A stretch of 64,000 bases of DNA, taken from Maricaulis sp. (GTDB lineage Bacteria > Pseudomonadota > Alphaproteobacteria > Caulobacterales > Maricaulaceae). The translations under genes were made by a program, and so were the position numbers. The notes below the pieces were generated by a model, which did not search any database, was not told where the DNA came from, and saw only the letters and a list, made by a program, of their open reading frames with translations. Positions within the stretch are counted from its first letter, which is position 1. Each line of letters opens with the position of its first letter. Shown here in pieces: positions 27,356-35,883 of this stretch. The stretch is from assembly GCF_015665295.1 (NCBI RefSeq), contig NZ_JADFAJ010000012.1, positions 1-64,000 on the forward strand, in the 5' to 3' direction.

Positions 27356-29257
27356 ATGTCTTTGGCCATGACCCAACCGATTATCCGACGCCTGCCACCG
27401 GAGACGGTGAACCGTATTGCTGCCGGCGAAGTCGTCGAGCGGCCGGCCTCTGTCGTCAAGGAACTGGCCGAGAATGCGCTGGATGCCGGCGCGCGCCGGA
27501 TCGACATCACCGCCGAGGGCGGTGGTCTGGTCCGCCTCCTGATCGAGGATGACGGCAAGGGGATGAGCCCTCAAGAGCTCGAGCTCTGCATCGAGCGCCA
27601 CGCCACCTCCAAACTGCCGGTCGGCGCGGACGGGCAGGATGATCTGCTCAACATCGCCACCATGGGCTTTCGCGGCGAGGCCTTGCCCTCGATCGGCTCG
27701 ATCGCCCGTCTCGGCATCACGACCCAGGCCAGGGGCGAGGGCGATGCCTGGACCATCTTGCTCGAGGGCGGCAAGACCAATGGCATTGCCCCGGCCGCAC
27801 CACTGGGACGCGGCGGCACACGGATCGAGGTGCGCGATCTTTTCTACGCCACACCGGCCCGCCTGAAATTCCTCAAATCGGAACGCTCGGAAAATCTCGG
27901 TATCACCGACGTGGTCAAGCGCATGGCCATGTCGCGGCCCGATGTCGGCTTTTTCCTGACCCTGGACGGGCGCAAGCGCCTGTCCGTGGCGGCCGAGCGC
28001 GGCGAGGGGGCCGAGGCCCGCATCGCCCGCATGTCGGCCATCCTCGGCTCGGACTTCGGCGAGAACGCGCTCGAGGTCGACCAGGAGCGCGACGGCGTCC
28101 GCATTTTCGGCTTTGCCAGCCTGCCGACCTATTCGCGCGGCTCGTCCATGCACCAGTATCTCTTCGTCAATGGCCGTCCGGTCCGCGACAAGCTGCTGGG
28201 CGGGGCGGTGCGCGGCGCCTATCAGGATTTCCTCGCCCGTGACCGCCATCCGGTCGTGGCACTCAATGTCGAACTGCCGACCGGCCTCGTGGACGTCAAT
28301 GTCCACCCGGCAAAGGCCGAGGTCCGCTTCCGCGATGCCGGGCTGGTGCGCGGGCTGATTGTCGGCTCTCTGCGTCATGCCCTGGCCGCCGCCGGCCACC
28401 GCGCCTCGACCACGGTCGCCGGCTATGCGCTGGGGCGGGTGCGACCGGAAGGCTGGCAGCCGCCACAACCGCCGCCGGGCGGCTATCAGTCCCACACCGC
28501 CAGCCTCGCCGGCTGGGGCGCCGCGCGTCCGCCGTCCGAACCGGTCCAGGACCGGGTTTTCGATCCGGGCATGTCGGCCCGTGTCGAACCGGATCAGGCT
28601 GGTTACGGCTCCGGCTTTGGTGAAGGTTCGGCCCAGGGCTTCGCACCGGACCAGCAAGCCTCAGCGCCGCCGCCGGACTGGCCGCTCGGCGTCGCGCGGG
28701 CGCAGTTGCACGAGACCTATGTCGTCGCCCAGACGGCCGATGGCATCGTCATCGTCGACCAGCACGCCGCCCATGAACGCCTCGTCTATGAGCGCATGAA
28801 GAAGATGATCGCCGAGACCGGGGTCCAGCGTCAGCGTCTCCTGGTGCCGGAAATCGTCAATCTCGACGAGGCCGAGGCGCGCCGCCTGCTCGACCGCATC
28901 GACGAGCTCGAAGAACTCGGCCTGGTGATCGAGGCTTTCGGCCAGGGCGCCATCGCCGTGCGCGAAACGCCGTCGCTGCTTAAAAAGCTCGACGTGCAGG
29001 GCCTGATCCGCGATCTCGCCGATGATCTGGCGGAATACGACCAGGCGCTTTCTCTCAAGGAAAAGCTGGAAGACGTGGTCGGCACCATGGCCTGCCACGG
29101 CTCCGTCCGCTCCGGCCGCCGCCTCACCGGCGAGGAAATGAACGCCCTGCTGCGCGAAATGGAGGCGACGCCCCATTCCGGCCAGTGCAATCACGGCCGC
29201 CCGACCTATGTCGAGCTCAAGCTGAGCGATATCGAGCGGCTGTTCGGGCGGCGTTAG
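27356..29257 (+). CDS. mutL: DNA mismatch repair protein MutL (endonuclease type)
   Basis: The 633-residue GHKL ATPase has N-terminal motifs [26 protein letters not shown] and the [18 protein letters not shown] segment. A variable linker (about 350-440) is Gly/Pro/Gln-rich. The C-terminal dimerisation domain carries [12 protein letters not shown], fitting the metal-binding endonuclease motif DQHA-x2-E-x4-E, and later ACHGSVRSG and QCNHGRPT. It should therefore nick DNA itself, as expected in bacteria without MutH. ATG 27356 has AAGAGG upstream; ATG 27368 is the alternative. Confidence 0.96.
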   Translation: MSLAMTQPIIRRLPPETVNRIAAGEVVERPASVVKELAENALDAGARRIDITAEGGGLVRLLIEDDGKGMSPQELELCIERHATSKLPVGADGQDDLLNIATMGFRGEALPSIGSIARLGITTQARGEGDAWTILLEGGKTNGIAPAAPLGRGGTRIEVRDLFYATPARLKFLKSERSENLGITDVVKRMAMSRPDVGFFLTLDGRKRLSVAAERGEGAEARIARMSAILGSDFGENALEVDQERDGVRIFGFASLPTYSRGSSMHQYLFVNGRPVRDKLLGGAVRGAYQDFLARDRHPVVALNVELPTGLVDVNVHPAKAEVRFRDAGLVRGLIVGSLRHALAAAGHRASTTVAGYALGRVRPEGWQPPQPPPGGYQSHTASLAGWGAARPPSEPVQDRVFDPGMSARVEPDQAGYGSGFGEGSAQGFAPDQQASAPPPDWPLGVARAQLHETYVVAQTADGIVIVDQHAAHERLVYERMKKMIAETGVQRQRLLVPEIVNLDEAEARRLLDRIDELEELGLVIEAFGQGAIAVRETPSLLKKLDVQGLIRDLADDLAEYDQALSLKEKLEDVVGTMACHGSVRSGRRLTGEEMNALLREMEATPHSGQCNHGRPTYVELKLSDIERLFGRR

Positions 29258-29277
29258 GTCAGTCGGGGCGGCACTGG

Positions 29278-29389
29278 CCCTCTCCCTTGGGAGACGGTGT
29301 CGCTTAGCGACGGATGAGGGGGATCAGCTGGCCGGCACCGGGATTTACCCCTCACCCGACCTTCGGCCACCCTCTCCCAAGGGAGAGGG
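29278..29389. repeat. 112-bp palindromic intergenic repeat, copy 1
   Basis: It begins CCCTCTCCCTTGGG and ends CCCAAGGGAGAGGG (perfect terminal inverted repeats), with an inner hairpin GTCGC-TTA-GCGAC and inner GAGGGG/CCCCTC arms. Copy 2 at 41603-41714 has the same length and order. It has no coding capacity. It looks like a REP/MITE-type dispersed element placed at the 3' ends of genes. Confidence 0.85.
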
Positions 29390-29416
29390 AAGGCAACTCT
29401 CTCACGGCCCCCCTCC

Positions 29417-29570
29417 TTGTCATCCCCGCCACCCGCGTTCGCGGGCGCAGGCTTATGGCCTGCGAAGGCAGGCCGCAGAGCGGGGACCCATATGCGCGAT
29501 GTTGGCGGCGCCGGGCTTGTGGGTCCCGGATCTCCTCCCGCTTTCGCGGGGTATTCGTCCGGGATGACAA
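29417..29570. repeat. 154-bp element with TTGTCATCC terminal inverted repeats
   Basis: It starts TTGTCATCC and ends GGATGACAA. Several inner palindromes (GGGACCCA with TGGGTCCC; CGCGTTCGCG; CCCGC-TTTC-GCGGG) give it strong secondary structure. It lies between the ends of convergent mutL and rsmD and may also end transcription. A shorter element with similar ends is at 52870-52927. Confidence 0.7.
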
Positions 29571-29589
29571 ATGAGCGGATGAGGGGGGC

Positions 29590-30150
29590 TTAGCCCCGCG
29601 TCAAAAACAGCACTTTCGCCGCGCCATAGGTTTTCTCAACCTGGCAGGTCCAGCCCGGTGTTTCGGGCGTTTCCTCCACCCCGACTTCCAGCACGGCGAC
29701 GGCATCCTCACTGACCCAGTGGCCCTCGATCAGCTTCTCAAGCGTCTTGGTTCCGAGGCCGAAACCGTAGGGCGGGTCGAGGAAGACGAGGGTGAAGGGG
29801 GCGCCGAGATTGGACGGTTTTTCGCCCAGTGCGGTGGCGTCGCGGCGGTGAATGCGGGTGATGCCGAACAGCTGCAGCGCATCGACATTGTCGCGGATGG
29901 CGCCGCGCGCCTCGGCCGCGAACTCGATGAAGAGGCAGAAGGCGGCGCCGCGTGACAGGGCTTCCAGGCCAAGCGCGCCGGAGCCGGCATAGATGTCGGC
30001 GACCCTGGCGCCCTTGATCGGCGGGCACCAGTCGGCATGCTCGATCACATTGAACATGTTCTCGCGGGCCCGGTCCGAGGTTGGACGGGTCGACTTGCCC
30101 TTCGGCGCGACGAGGGCGCGATTGCGGTACTGGCCACCGACGATCCGCAT
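29590..30150 (-). CDS. rsmD: 16S rRNA (guanine966-N2)-methyltransferase
   Basis: The 186-residue Rossmann methyltransferase starts MRIVGGQYRNRAL, has RPTSDRARENMFN, the SAM loop YAGSGALGLEALSRG and the catalytic DPPYGFG motif, all diagnostic of RsmD. It methylates G966 of 16S rRNA in the assembling 30S subunit. It follows rluB by 6 bases on the same strand, forming a small rRNA-modification operon. Confidence 0.95.
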   Translation of the reverse strand: MRIVGGQYRNRALVAPKGKSTRPTSDRARENMFNVIEHADWCPPIKGARVADIYAGSGALGLEALSRGAAFCLFIEFAAEARGAIRDNVDALQLFGITRIHRRDATALGEKPSNLGAPFTLVFLDPPYGFGLGTKTLEKLIEGHWVSEDAVAVLEVGVEETPETPGWTCQVEKTYGAAKVLFLTRG

Positions 30151-30156
30151 GCCGGA

Positions 30157-31308
30157 CTAGCTCCGCCCGCCCGGCTTGCGTGGCCCGCCGGAACGGCCGC
30201 TGCTGCCGCCCGGTCCGCCGCTGCGGGGTCCGCCTGTGCGGGGTCCGCCAGTGCGAGGGCCGCCGCCGCGCGGGCCATCATCGCGCGAGCCTTTGGGTGC
30301 ACTGCCCTTGGGGCCACTCGGTCGCGGGGCCGGTTTGGCCGTCGGCTTGCCATCCTTGTCGCGCCGGGCGCGGGTGGATTTGGCATCCAGCGGGCGACCT
30401 TTCAGCGTCGGTTCGATCAGGCTGTCATCGATCTCGCGCCTGGGACGGCCCGGCTGGCCCGGCCCGCCCATGGCACGAACACCGGGCTTGTGACCCGATT
30501 GGCCGGGCTTGCGCGGCGGACGGCTCGGCGCGCGCGGCTTGGCAATCGCCTGGCCGGTGGGAACCGCGCCCATCTCGATCAGGTGCCCGCACTGGTCGTG
30601 CAGCACGCGCGACGGCACCGCCTTGATCTCGCCCTTCTCCAGCTGGCCGAGCTGGAAGGGACCATAGGCGATGCGGATCAGCCGGTTGACGCGCAGGCCG
30701 ACGGCGTCGAGCGCTTTGCGGACCTCGCGGTTCTTGCCTTCGCGGATGCCGACCTCCAGCCAGATGTTCGAACCGGTTTCGCGCTCGACCTCGACTTCCA
30801 TCGGGCCGTACTTGATCCCCTCGACGGTCACCCCGGCGCGCAGGATTTTCAGTGCGTTCTCGTTGATCGAACCGAAGGCGCGGGCGCGGTAGCGGCGGGT
30901 CCAGCCGGTTGAGGGCAGTTCCAGGGCGCGGGCGAGCGCCCCGTCATTGGTCAGCAGAAGCAGGCCTTCCGAGGTCAGGTCCAGGCGCCCGATCGAGATC
31001 ACCCGGCCGATATCCTTGGGAATGGCATCGAACACGGTCTCGCGGCCTTCCGGGTCGGCATGGGTGGTCACCAGACCGTCCGGCTTGTGATAGCGCCACA
31101 GCTTGGTGGCGGCCGGCGGTTCGACCCGCTTGCCGTCCACCTCAATGTTTTCGGTGCCCGTGACCTTGAAGGCCGGCGTGTCGAGCGTCTTGCCATCGAC
31201 CTTGATCCGGCCGCCCTCGATCATGCGCTCGACCTCGCGGCGCGAGGCCACACCGGCGCGGGCGAGGAATTTGGCAATACGTTCAGAAGTGTCGGCAGTC
31301 CCGGTCAC
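30157..31308 (-). CDS. rluB: 23S rRNA pseudouridine synthase, RluB/RsuA family, with long basic tail
   Basis: The 383-residue protein has an N-terminal S4 RNA-binding domain (about 10-65) and the RsuA/RluB catalytic core with GRLDLTSEGLLLLTND (catalytic Asp) and EGKNREVRKALDAVGL. The last ~130 residues are low-complexity Arg/Gly/Pro/Lys with GPRTGG repeats. Such disordered tails are common in alphaproteobacterial homologues and may bind RNA. Target U2605 of 23S rRNA is the family expectation. The start is GTG 31308. It is divergent from tadA across only 38 bases and heads the rluB-rsmD unit. Confidence 0.9.
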   Translation of the reverse strand: MTGTADTSERIAKFLARAGVASRREVERMIEGGRIKVDGKTLDTPAFKVTGTENIEVDGKRVEPPAATKLWRYHKPDGLVTTHADPEGRETVFDAIPKDIGRVISIGRLDLTSEGLLLLTNDGALARALELPSTGWTRRYRARAFGSINENALKILRAGVTVEGIKYGPMEVEVERETGSNIWLEVGIREGKNREVRKALDAVGLRVNRLIRIAYGPFQLGQLEKGEIKAVPSRVLHDQCGHLIEMGAVPTGQAIAKPRAPSRPPRKPGQSGHKPGVRAMGGPGQPGRPRREIDDSLIEPTLKGRPLDAKSTRARRDKDGKPTAKPAPRPSGPKGSAPKGSRDDGPRGGGPRTGGPRTGGPRSGGPGGSSGRSGGPRKPGGRS

Positions 31309-31346
31309 GCTTGACCCTTTCGATGCGGCGCTCTAGTGCGCGCAGT

Positions 31347-31841
31347 ATGACGAACCCGCGCGATACACGTTTTATGACGGCGGCGCTACGCCTGGCGCAA
31401 GCGGCAGCTGAGGCTGGCGAGGCGCCGATCGGTGCTCTGGTCGTCGATCCGGCCACGGACCGTATCATCGCACAGGCGCATAATCGCCCGATTGCCGGTC
31501 ATGATCCGACCGCCCATGCGGAAATCCTTGCCCTGCGCGACGCTGCCTTGCTGCTGGGCAATTACCGGCTCACGGGTCTGGAACTCTATGTCACGCTGGA
31601 GCCCTGCGCCATGTGCGCCGGTGCCATCAGCCATGCCCGCATCGGCCGGCTGGTCTTTGGCGCCAGCGATCCCAAGGGCGGGGCGGTGGTCAGCGGGCCG
31701 CGCTTTTTCGAGCAGCCGACCTGTCACTGGCGTCCCGAGGTGGTCTCCGGCATCCTGGCCGAGGACGGCGCGACCCTGCTCAAGGATTTCTTTCGGGCCC
31801 GGCGCAAGGCGAAACCGGCGGAGGCTGGCGATGGTGCATGA
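31347..31841 (+). CDS. tadA: tRNA-specific adenosine deaminase
   Basis: The 164-residue zinc deaminase converts A34 to inosine in tRNA-Arg(ACG). The zinc/catalytic motifs are HAE (H57, E59) and PCAMC (C87, C90). The tail is somewhat longer than in E. coli and basic. ATG 31347 is the first Met before the conserved core; no strong ribosome site is seen. It overlaps the next gene by 11 bases. Confidence 0.92.
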   Translation: MTNPRDTRFMTAALRLAQAAAEAGEAPIGALVVDPATDRIIAQAHNRPIAGHDPTAHAEILALRDAALLLGNYRLTGLELYVTLEPCAMCAGAISHARIGRLVFGASDPKGGAVVSGPRFFEQPTCHWRPEVVSGILAEDGATLLKDFFRARRKAKPAEAGDGA

Positions 31842-32163
31842 TCCCGATCTGGTTGACCGCATGGAAGCGGCCCTTGTCGCCCTTGGCCATAGCCCGGAGC
31901 GTCGGCGCATGTTTGGCGGGGTCGCTCTGATGATCAGGGGAAATATGAGTTTCGGCACCTCCAGGGACGAGCTGCATGTTCGCGTGGGACCGGATCAATA
32001 TGCCGCTGCCCTGGCCAAACCCGGCGCTCGCGAGATGGATGTGACCGGCCGGGTGATGACGGGCTGGGTGACGGTGGACGGCCCGTCCGACCTTGATGAC
32101 GACGCCCTGGCGGCCTGGGCGAAAATGACCGCCGACTTCGTCAACACGCTGCCGGCCAAGTGA
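31831..32163 (+). CDS. TfoX N-terminal-domain protein
   Basis: The 110-residue protein matches the TfoX_N domain: RRRMFGGVALMIRGNMSFG and DELHVRVGPDQYAAAL. Full-length TfoX/Sxy activates competence genes in gammaproteobacteria, but stand-alone TfoX_N proteins are widespread with unknown function, so a competence role should not be assumed. GGAGG sits 6 bases before ATG 31831. It overlaps tadA by 11 bases, so translation is probably coupled. Confidence 0.85.
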   Translation: MVHDPDLVDRMEAALVALGHSPERRRMFGGVALMIRGNMSFGTSRDELHVRVGPDQYAAALAKPGAREMDVTGRVMTGWVTVDGPSDLDDDALAAWAKMTADFVNTLPAK

Positions 32164-32268
32164 TTGCGAAATTTCGATAATTTGCGTTAATACCAATCTG
32201 TCATAAAACCTTGTCTTGAGTTGAATCCGTGCCCGGACGATGAGGAGCCATCCTTTCGGAGCCCCATC

Positions 32269-32733
32269 ATGCGTCGTGCACTGATCAAATACGTTCTCGC
32301 TTCCGCCCTGGCCCTTGCCGGATCCGGCGCAGTCCTGGCCGAGACCGCCGAGTGCGCGGCCGCGTCGATCCTCCTGCGCGACGTCACCATCATCGACGCA
32401 TCGGGCGAATGGGATCACCAGGACATCCTGATCGAGGCCGGGCATATCTCGGCCATCGGCTCGGAGATGGAACTTGAAACCGGGCAATCGGTGATCGAGC
32501 TGGGTCGTCCCGGCGCCATTGTCCGCCCCGGTCTGCAGCCTGCCGCTTCCGGCACCGCGATCTTTATCCGCACCTCGACAGCGGCCAGCCGCCGTTCGGT
32601 CGCGGTCCTCTCGGCCGGCTCCCCGGCAGACCTTCTGGTCTATTCCACGGATGATCGTCTCGCCGGCCAGGTCGAACTCGAGATTCGCGGCGGCCGTATC
32701 GCCGGTCTCACGGATACCTGCTTCGCCGGCTAG
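32269..32733 (+). CDS. Secreted amidohydrolase-like protein lacking the catalytic barrel
   Basis: The 154-residue product has a signal peptide (cleavage near LAE-TA). It then has a stretch matching the N-terminal beta-sandwich strands of metal-dependent amidohydrolases (LLRDVTIIDASG..., DILIEAGHISAIG). After about 45 residues it has the matching C-terminal sandwich strands (GSPADLLVYSTDD..., ELEIRGGRIAGL). The roughly 300-residue TIM barrel with its metal ligands, which should lie between, is missing. It cannot be a normal hydrolase. It may be a decayed gene, or a retained beta-sandwich with a binding role. CGGAG precedes the ATG. It converges with the GNAT gene, sharing CTAG. Confidence 0.6.
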   Translation: MRRALIKYVLASALALAGSGAVLAETAECAAASILLRDVTIIDASGEWDHQDILIEAGHISAIGSEMELETGQSVIELGRPGAIVRPGLQPAASGTAIFIRTSTAASRRSVAVLSAGSPADLLVYSTDDRLAGQVELEIRGGRIAGLTDTCFAG

Positions 32734-33305
32734 GCGAAGCGCGCTTCCAAGCCGGCTTTCACGGCCGGCCATTCCTCCCGCAGAACCGAGAAGAAGACCG
32801 TGTCGCGCCAGTCGCCTGTCCAGCACAGGAGATGGCGGCGCAGCGTGCCTTCGCGGGTCGCCCCCATTTTCGTCATCGCCGCTTGCGAACGCGCATTGAG
32901 GTGATGGGTCTTGAGCTCGACCCGCTCGGCGCCGGCCTCGAAAGCACCGCCCAGCAACAGGTGTTTGGCCGCCGGGTTGACCCGGGTCCCGCGCGCGGTC
33001 CTGCCATACCAGGTCCAGCCGATCTCCAGCCGCCTGTGTTCCGGCGCCAGCGTCAGCCAGGCCGAATGACCGACCGCCGCCCCATCGCTTTGTCGGCGCA
33101 CCAGATGACTGACCTGTGTCCCGGCGCTCGTGCCCGACAGCATCAGGTCGAACCAGGTATCGAAATGCGGGCCGTCGCCACGCAGCGAGGTCAGCGCCCA
33201 GATCTCGGCCTCGTCAGCGAGCGGGCGAAGTTCCTCGCGATGGCCGTCCGTGAGCGGCTCAAGGCGGACAATCGCATTCTCGCGCACCATCGGGATTATG
33301 ATCAT
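32730..33305 (-). CDS. GNAT-family N-acetyltransferase (RimJ/RimL type)
   Basis: The 191-residue acetyltransferase has VRLEPLTDGHREELRPLA at the N terminus, the acetyl-CoA segment EIGWTWYGRTARGTRVNPAAKHLLL and the C-terminal VELKTHHLNARSQAAMTKMGATREGTLRRH. These features fit the RimJ/RimL branch that acetylates amino groups of proteins or small molecules; the substrate is unknown. ATG 33305 has GGAGG 6 bases upstream and overlaps the stop of the TauE/SafE gene by ATGA. Confidence 0.87.
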   Translation of the reverse strand: MIIIPMVRENAIVRLEPLTDGHREELRPLADEAEIWALTSLRGDGPHFDTWFDLMLSGTSAGTQVSHLVRRQSDGAAVGHSAWLTLAPEHRRLEIGWTWYGRTARGTRVNPAAKHLLLGGAFEAGAERVELKTHHLNARSQAAMTKMGATREGTLRRHLLCWTGDWRDTVFFSVLREEWPAVKAGLEARFA

Positions 33306-34045
33306 GCCGAACCTCCGACAAGCAAGAGCACGCCGCGCACCACATAGACGCCGCCGATGACCGAGACGATCCATTTCGTCCATTTGCGGAACTGGACATC
33401 GCTCATCAGTGCCAGGAAACGCGCGCCCGCCGTGGTGCCGAGAATGGCCAGCGGGGCAGCGACCAGCAGCCATTGCACGGACGGCAGGGAGGCGGCGGTG
33501 AGGGCGGGCAGGATGTAATAGGCGATCTTGACGCCATGGCTGACCACCTGGGTCGCCGCCTTGGTCGCCACAATGCTGCGCCGGTCGGTTTGCGTATCGG
33601 CGAAGAAGACGTCCAGCAGCGGGCCGGACACGCCGGCCACGACATTGAGACCGGTGACCACGAAGCCACAGGCCACGGCGTGGTGCGGCCGCGCGGCGTC
33701 GAGATGCAGGACGCGCTTGGGCAGCCAGATCACGGCTGGCACCAGTCCCAGGATGATGAAGAGCCAGGGTTTGGACAGTTCGAAACTGGCGAAGGCGAGC
33801 AGGCCGGCTGCGGCAGCCGAACCGGCGAGATAGATGGCCAGGGTGCGCCAGTCGATCCATTTGAGATGAAGGACGGCGCGCCAGCCATTGGACACGCTCT
33901 GGATGATGCCGTGAACCACCATCGCCGAGGCGACCGGCAGGACCAGCGCCAGCGCCCCCATCAGGATCAGCCCGCCCGCCATGCCGAACACGCCTGAAAT
34001 GAAGGCGGTCACAAAGGTCGCGAGCAGGAGAAAGGCAGCGGTCAT
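33302..34045 (-). CDS. TauE/SafE-family membrane transporter
   Basis: The 247-residue protein has about eight hydrophobic helices and the family start FVTAFISGVFGMAGGLILMGAL. TauE/SafE proteins are proposed exporters of sulfite or organosulfonates; specificity is not visible. It is translationally coupled to the downstream GNAT gene (ATGA overlap), an odd pairing that may hint at a common substrate. Confidence 0.85.
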   Translation of the reverse strand: MTAAFLLLATFVTAFISGVFGMAGGLILMGALALVLPVASAMVVHGIIQSVSNGWRAVLHLKWIDWRTLAIYLAGSAAAAGLLAFASFELSKPWLFIILGLVPAVIWLPKRVLHLDAARPHHAVACGFVVTGLNVVAGVSGPLLDVFFADTQTDRRSIVATKAATQVVSHGVKIAYYILPALTAASLPSVQWLLVAAPLAILGTTAGARFLALMSDVQFRKWTKWIVSVIGGVYVVRGVLLLVGGSA

Positions 34046-34140
34046 GCGCGGACTATATCGCCCCGTTCCGGTCCGGCGAGTCGGGAGTGCAGGCGGGTGT
34101 GAAGCTTGCGGAGCATAGCCAGAACTTGTGGTGTGCGGGT

Positions 34141-34410
34141 ATGTCGAAGTGGGGCCGAACTCTCAAGCGCTTGGCGACGGTGGTCCTGGCGCGAGGGCTT
34201 CGCTGGCGACCACGTTGCGCAACGGCGAATGCTGCGCTTTGGAAAAGCTGGGAGGAGACAAGTCGCGCGCTTGGGCTGGGCTTGCTCGGCCTGTCCCTGT
34301 TCGCAGGGAAGAGTGCTGCGCGGCCGGGCAGCTTTCTCGCGGGCATGTCACTGATTGTGACAGGCTGGGTCTGCGCCTTCTATCTCGGGCGCGGGGAGCG
34401 AGTGGAATGA
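34141..34410 (+). CDS. Small membrane protein, hypothetical (start uncertain)
   Basis: The 89-residue frame has a basic N-terminal half and two hydrophobic stretches near the end (LGLGLLGLSLFAG and FLAGMSLIVTGWVCAFYLG), finishing GRGERVE. Codon third positions are moderately GC-rich, better in the second half, so the real start may be downstream or at GTG 34087. The stop overlaps the next start as ATGA, which favours a real gene. I do not recognise a family. Confidence 0.4.
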   Translation: MSKWGRTLKRLATVVLARGLRWRPRCATANAALWKSWEETSRALGLGLLGLSLFAGKSAARPGSFLAGMSLIVTGWVCAFYLGRGERVE

Positions 34411-34652
34411 TGGCTGATGTCGAAATCGCGCTTTGGCCGGCTTGGGCAGTGCTCGCCTTGATGGCGACAGTCGTCGGGTTCGTGGTCCTCGCCGAGGAGA
34501 GCAAGCGGAAGGCCCGCCGAAAGGGCCAGGTCCGTCGGTCGGGTGTTCGGCATTTCGGACACACGCGGCGCTGCGCGGCACGCCCGCAACCGGAGAGGCA
34601 ATCGCGCTCCGCTCGCGCCGGACGCGGCTTCGGATTTGCGTTTTCCCGGTAA
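34407..34652 (+). CDS. Small single-pass membrane protein, paralogue A
   Basis: The 81-residue frame has one transmembrane helix (about 10-30, LWPAWAVLALMATVVGFVVL) followed by AEESKRKARRKG and a basic tail. The first 40 residues align with the small frame at 34668-34784 (shared LWP, LM-T-VGF-V-AEES-R). The tail after residue 40 has no counterpart and is Arg-rich. Translation is coupled to the previous frame by an ATGA overlap. By the positive-inside rule the tail is cytoplasmic. Function is unknown. Confidence 0.5.
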   Translation: MMADVEIALWPAWAVLALMATVVGFVVLAEESKRKARRKGQVRRSGVRHFGHTRRCAARPQPERQSRSARAGRGFGFAFSR

Positions 34653-34667
34653 GCCGGAGGCAGACCG

Positions 34668-34784
34668 GTGATCGGCGATCTTCAGGTCACCTTGTGGCCG
34701 CTCATGGTCTTCACAGGATTGATGGTGACGGCCGTCGGCTTTGCGGTCTTCGCCGAAGAAAGTCGCCGCCGGAAAGATCGGTGA
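34668..34784 (+). CDS. Very small single-pass membrane protein, paralogue B (38 aa, GTG start)
   Basis: GTG 34668 follows GGAGG by 7 bases and opens a 38-residue frame. It has a transmembrane helix (LWPLMVFTGLMVTAVGFAVF) and the end AEESRRRKDR, closely matching the first 40 residues of the preceding frame. The similarity between two adjacent short frames and the ideal ribosome site are the main evidence that both are real. No family is recognised. Confidence 0.55.
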   Translation: MIGDLQVTLWPLMVFTGLMVTAVGFAVFAEESRRRKDR

Positions 34785-34818
34785 TGGTCAGCGCCCAATA
34801 CGCCAGCCCGCCTTCCCC

Positions 34819-35883
34819 CTAAGCCCCCGCCTGTTTCGCAAATCCCCACGCGGCCTCGGCCATCGGTTCCACGGCGGCGCCCATCTGCGACGCGGTGGCG
34901 TTGGAGGCATTGCCCTGCAAGGACCGGGCATAGACGCCCTGGATGATCGAGGTCAGGCGGAAAATGTTGTAGGCGAAGTAGAAATCCAGCGCCGGAATGC
35001 CGGCGCGGTTGGTGCGCTCGCAATAGGCCTGGGTGTATTGCTCGATCGTCGGGATACCCAGCGCTGCGATATCGACGCCCAGCAGGCCATTACGGATCTC
35101 CGGCGGCATGACCCAGCCCATCAGCTGATAGGTGAAATCGGCCAGCGGGTCGCCCAGGGTGGACAATTCCCAGTCCAGCACCGCGATGACGCGCGGTTGG
35201 GTGGGATGGAAGACCATGTTGTCGAGGCGATAATCGCCATGCACGACGCTGGTGCGTTCCTGCTCGGGGGCGGCCGTCGGCAGCCATTCGATCAGTCGGT
35301 CCATGGCCGGCACCGTCGCGGTCTCGGCGGCCCGGTATTGCTTGGTCCAGCGGCCGATCTGGCGCTGGAAATAATTGCCCGGCTTGCCGTAGTCGCCGAG
35401 ACCGGCGGCCTCGACATCAATCCCGTGCAAATGGGCGAGTGTGGCGTTGGAGGCGTCATAAATGGCGCCGCGCTCGGCCTTGTCGAGATCGGGCAGGAGC
35501 GGATCCCAGAAGATCCGGCCCTCGACGAAATCCATGATGTAGAATTCGGTGCCGATGACCTCGCGCTCCAGGCACAGCCCGTGCATGACGGGCGCCGGAA
35601 AACCCTGGCCACCCAGCGCTTTCATCACCCGGAATTCGCGATCGACGGCATGGGCCGACGGCAGGAGTTTGCCCGGCGGCTTGCGGCGCAGGACATAGGC
35701 CTTGCCCGGCGTCACCAGCTTGTAGGTCGGGTTGGACTGGCCGCCCTTGAACTGTTCCACCGTGAGCGGGCCGGCGAAGCCCGCCACATGGCCCGTCATC
35801 CATTCGGCCAGCGCCGCCTCGTCAAAGGCCAGCGCATCCACAACCGGCTTGGTGCCGGAAAAGCTGTCGTCGATCTCGCTCAT
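34819..35883 (-). CDS. Aminoglycoside-phosphotransferase-like kinase (ACAD10/11-type)
   Basis: The 354-residue protein kinase-like fold has VEQFKGGQSNPTYKL, YVLRRKPPG (ATP-binding Lys region), the catalytic loop HGDYRLDN (HxDxxxxN) and metal motif VLDWELS. This is the branch found beside or fused to acyl-CoA dehydrogenases, where it phosphorylates hydroxy-acyl substrates (4-hydroxy acids in mammalian ACAD10/11). It is not expected to modify antibiotics. Its start shares one base with the amidohydrolase stop (TGATG), so the two are coupled. Confidence 0.88.
   Translation of the reverse strand: MSEIDDSFSGTKPVVDALAFDEAALAEWMTGHVAGFAGPLTVEQFKGGQSNPTYKLVTPGKAYVLRRKPPGKLLPSAHAVDREFRVMKALGGQGFPAPVMHGLCLEREVIGTEFYIMDFVEGRIFWDPLLPDLDKAERGAIYDASNATLAHLHGIDVEAAGLGDYGKPGNYFQRQIGRWTKQYRAAETATVPAMDRLIEWLPTAAPEQERTSVVHGDYRLDNMVFHPTQPRVIAVLDWELSTLGDPLADFTYQLMGWVMPPEIRNGLLGVDIAALGIPTIEQYTQAYCERTNRAGIPALDFYFAYNIFRLTSIIQGVYARSLQGNASNATASQMGAAVEPMAEAAWGFAKQAGA

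Noticed and set aside
29278-29570. Intergenic repeats as an insertion sequence
   Set aside because: No transposase frame and no target-site duplication that I can see; only short palindromic elements.
34163-34564. 133-residue minus-strand frame in the small-protein region
   Set aside because: No ribosome site or domain, composition rich in Ser/Arg/Pro as in shadows; plus-strand frames have paralogy and coupling.
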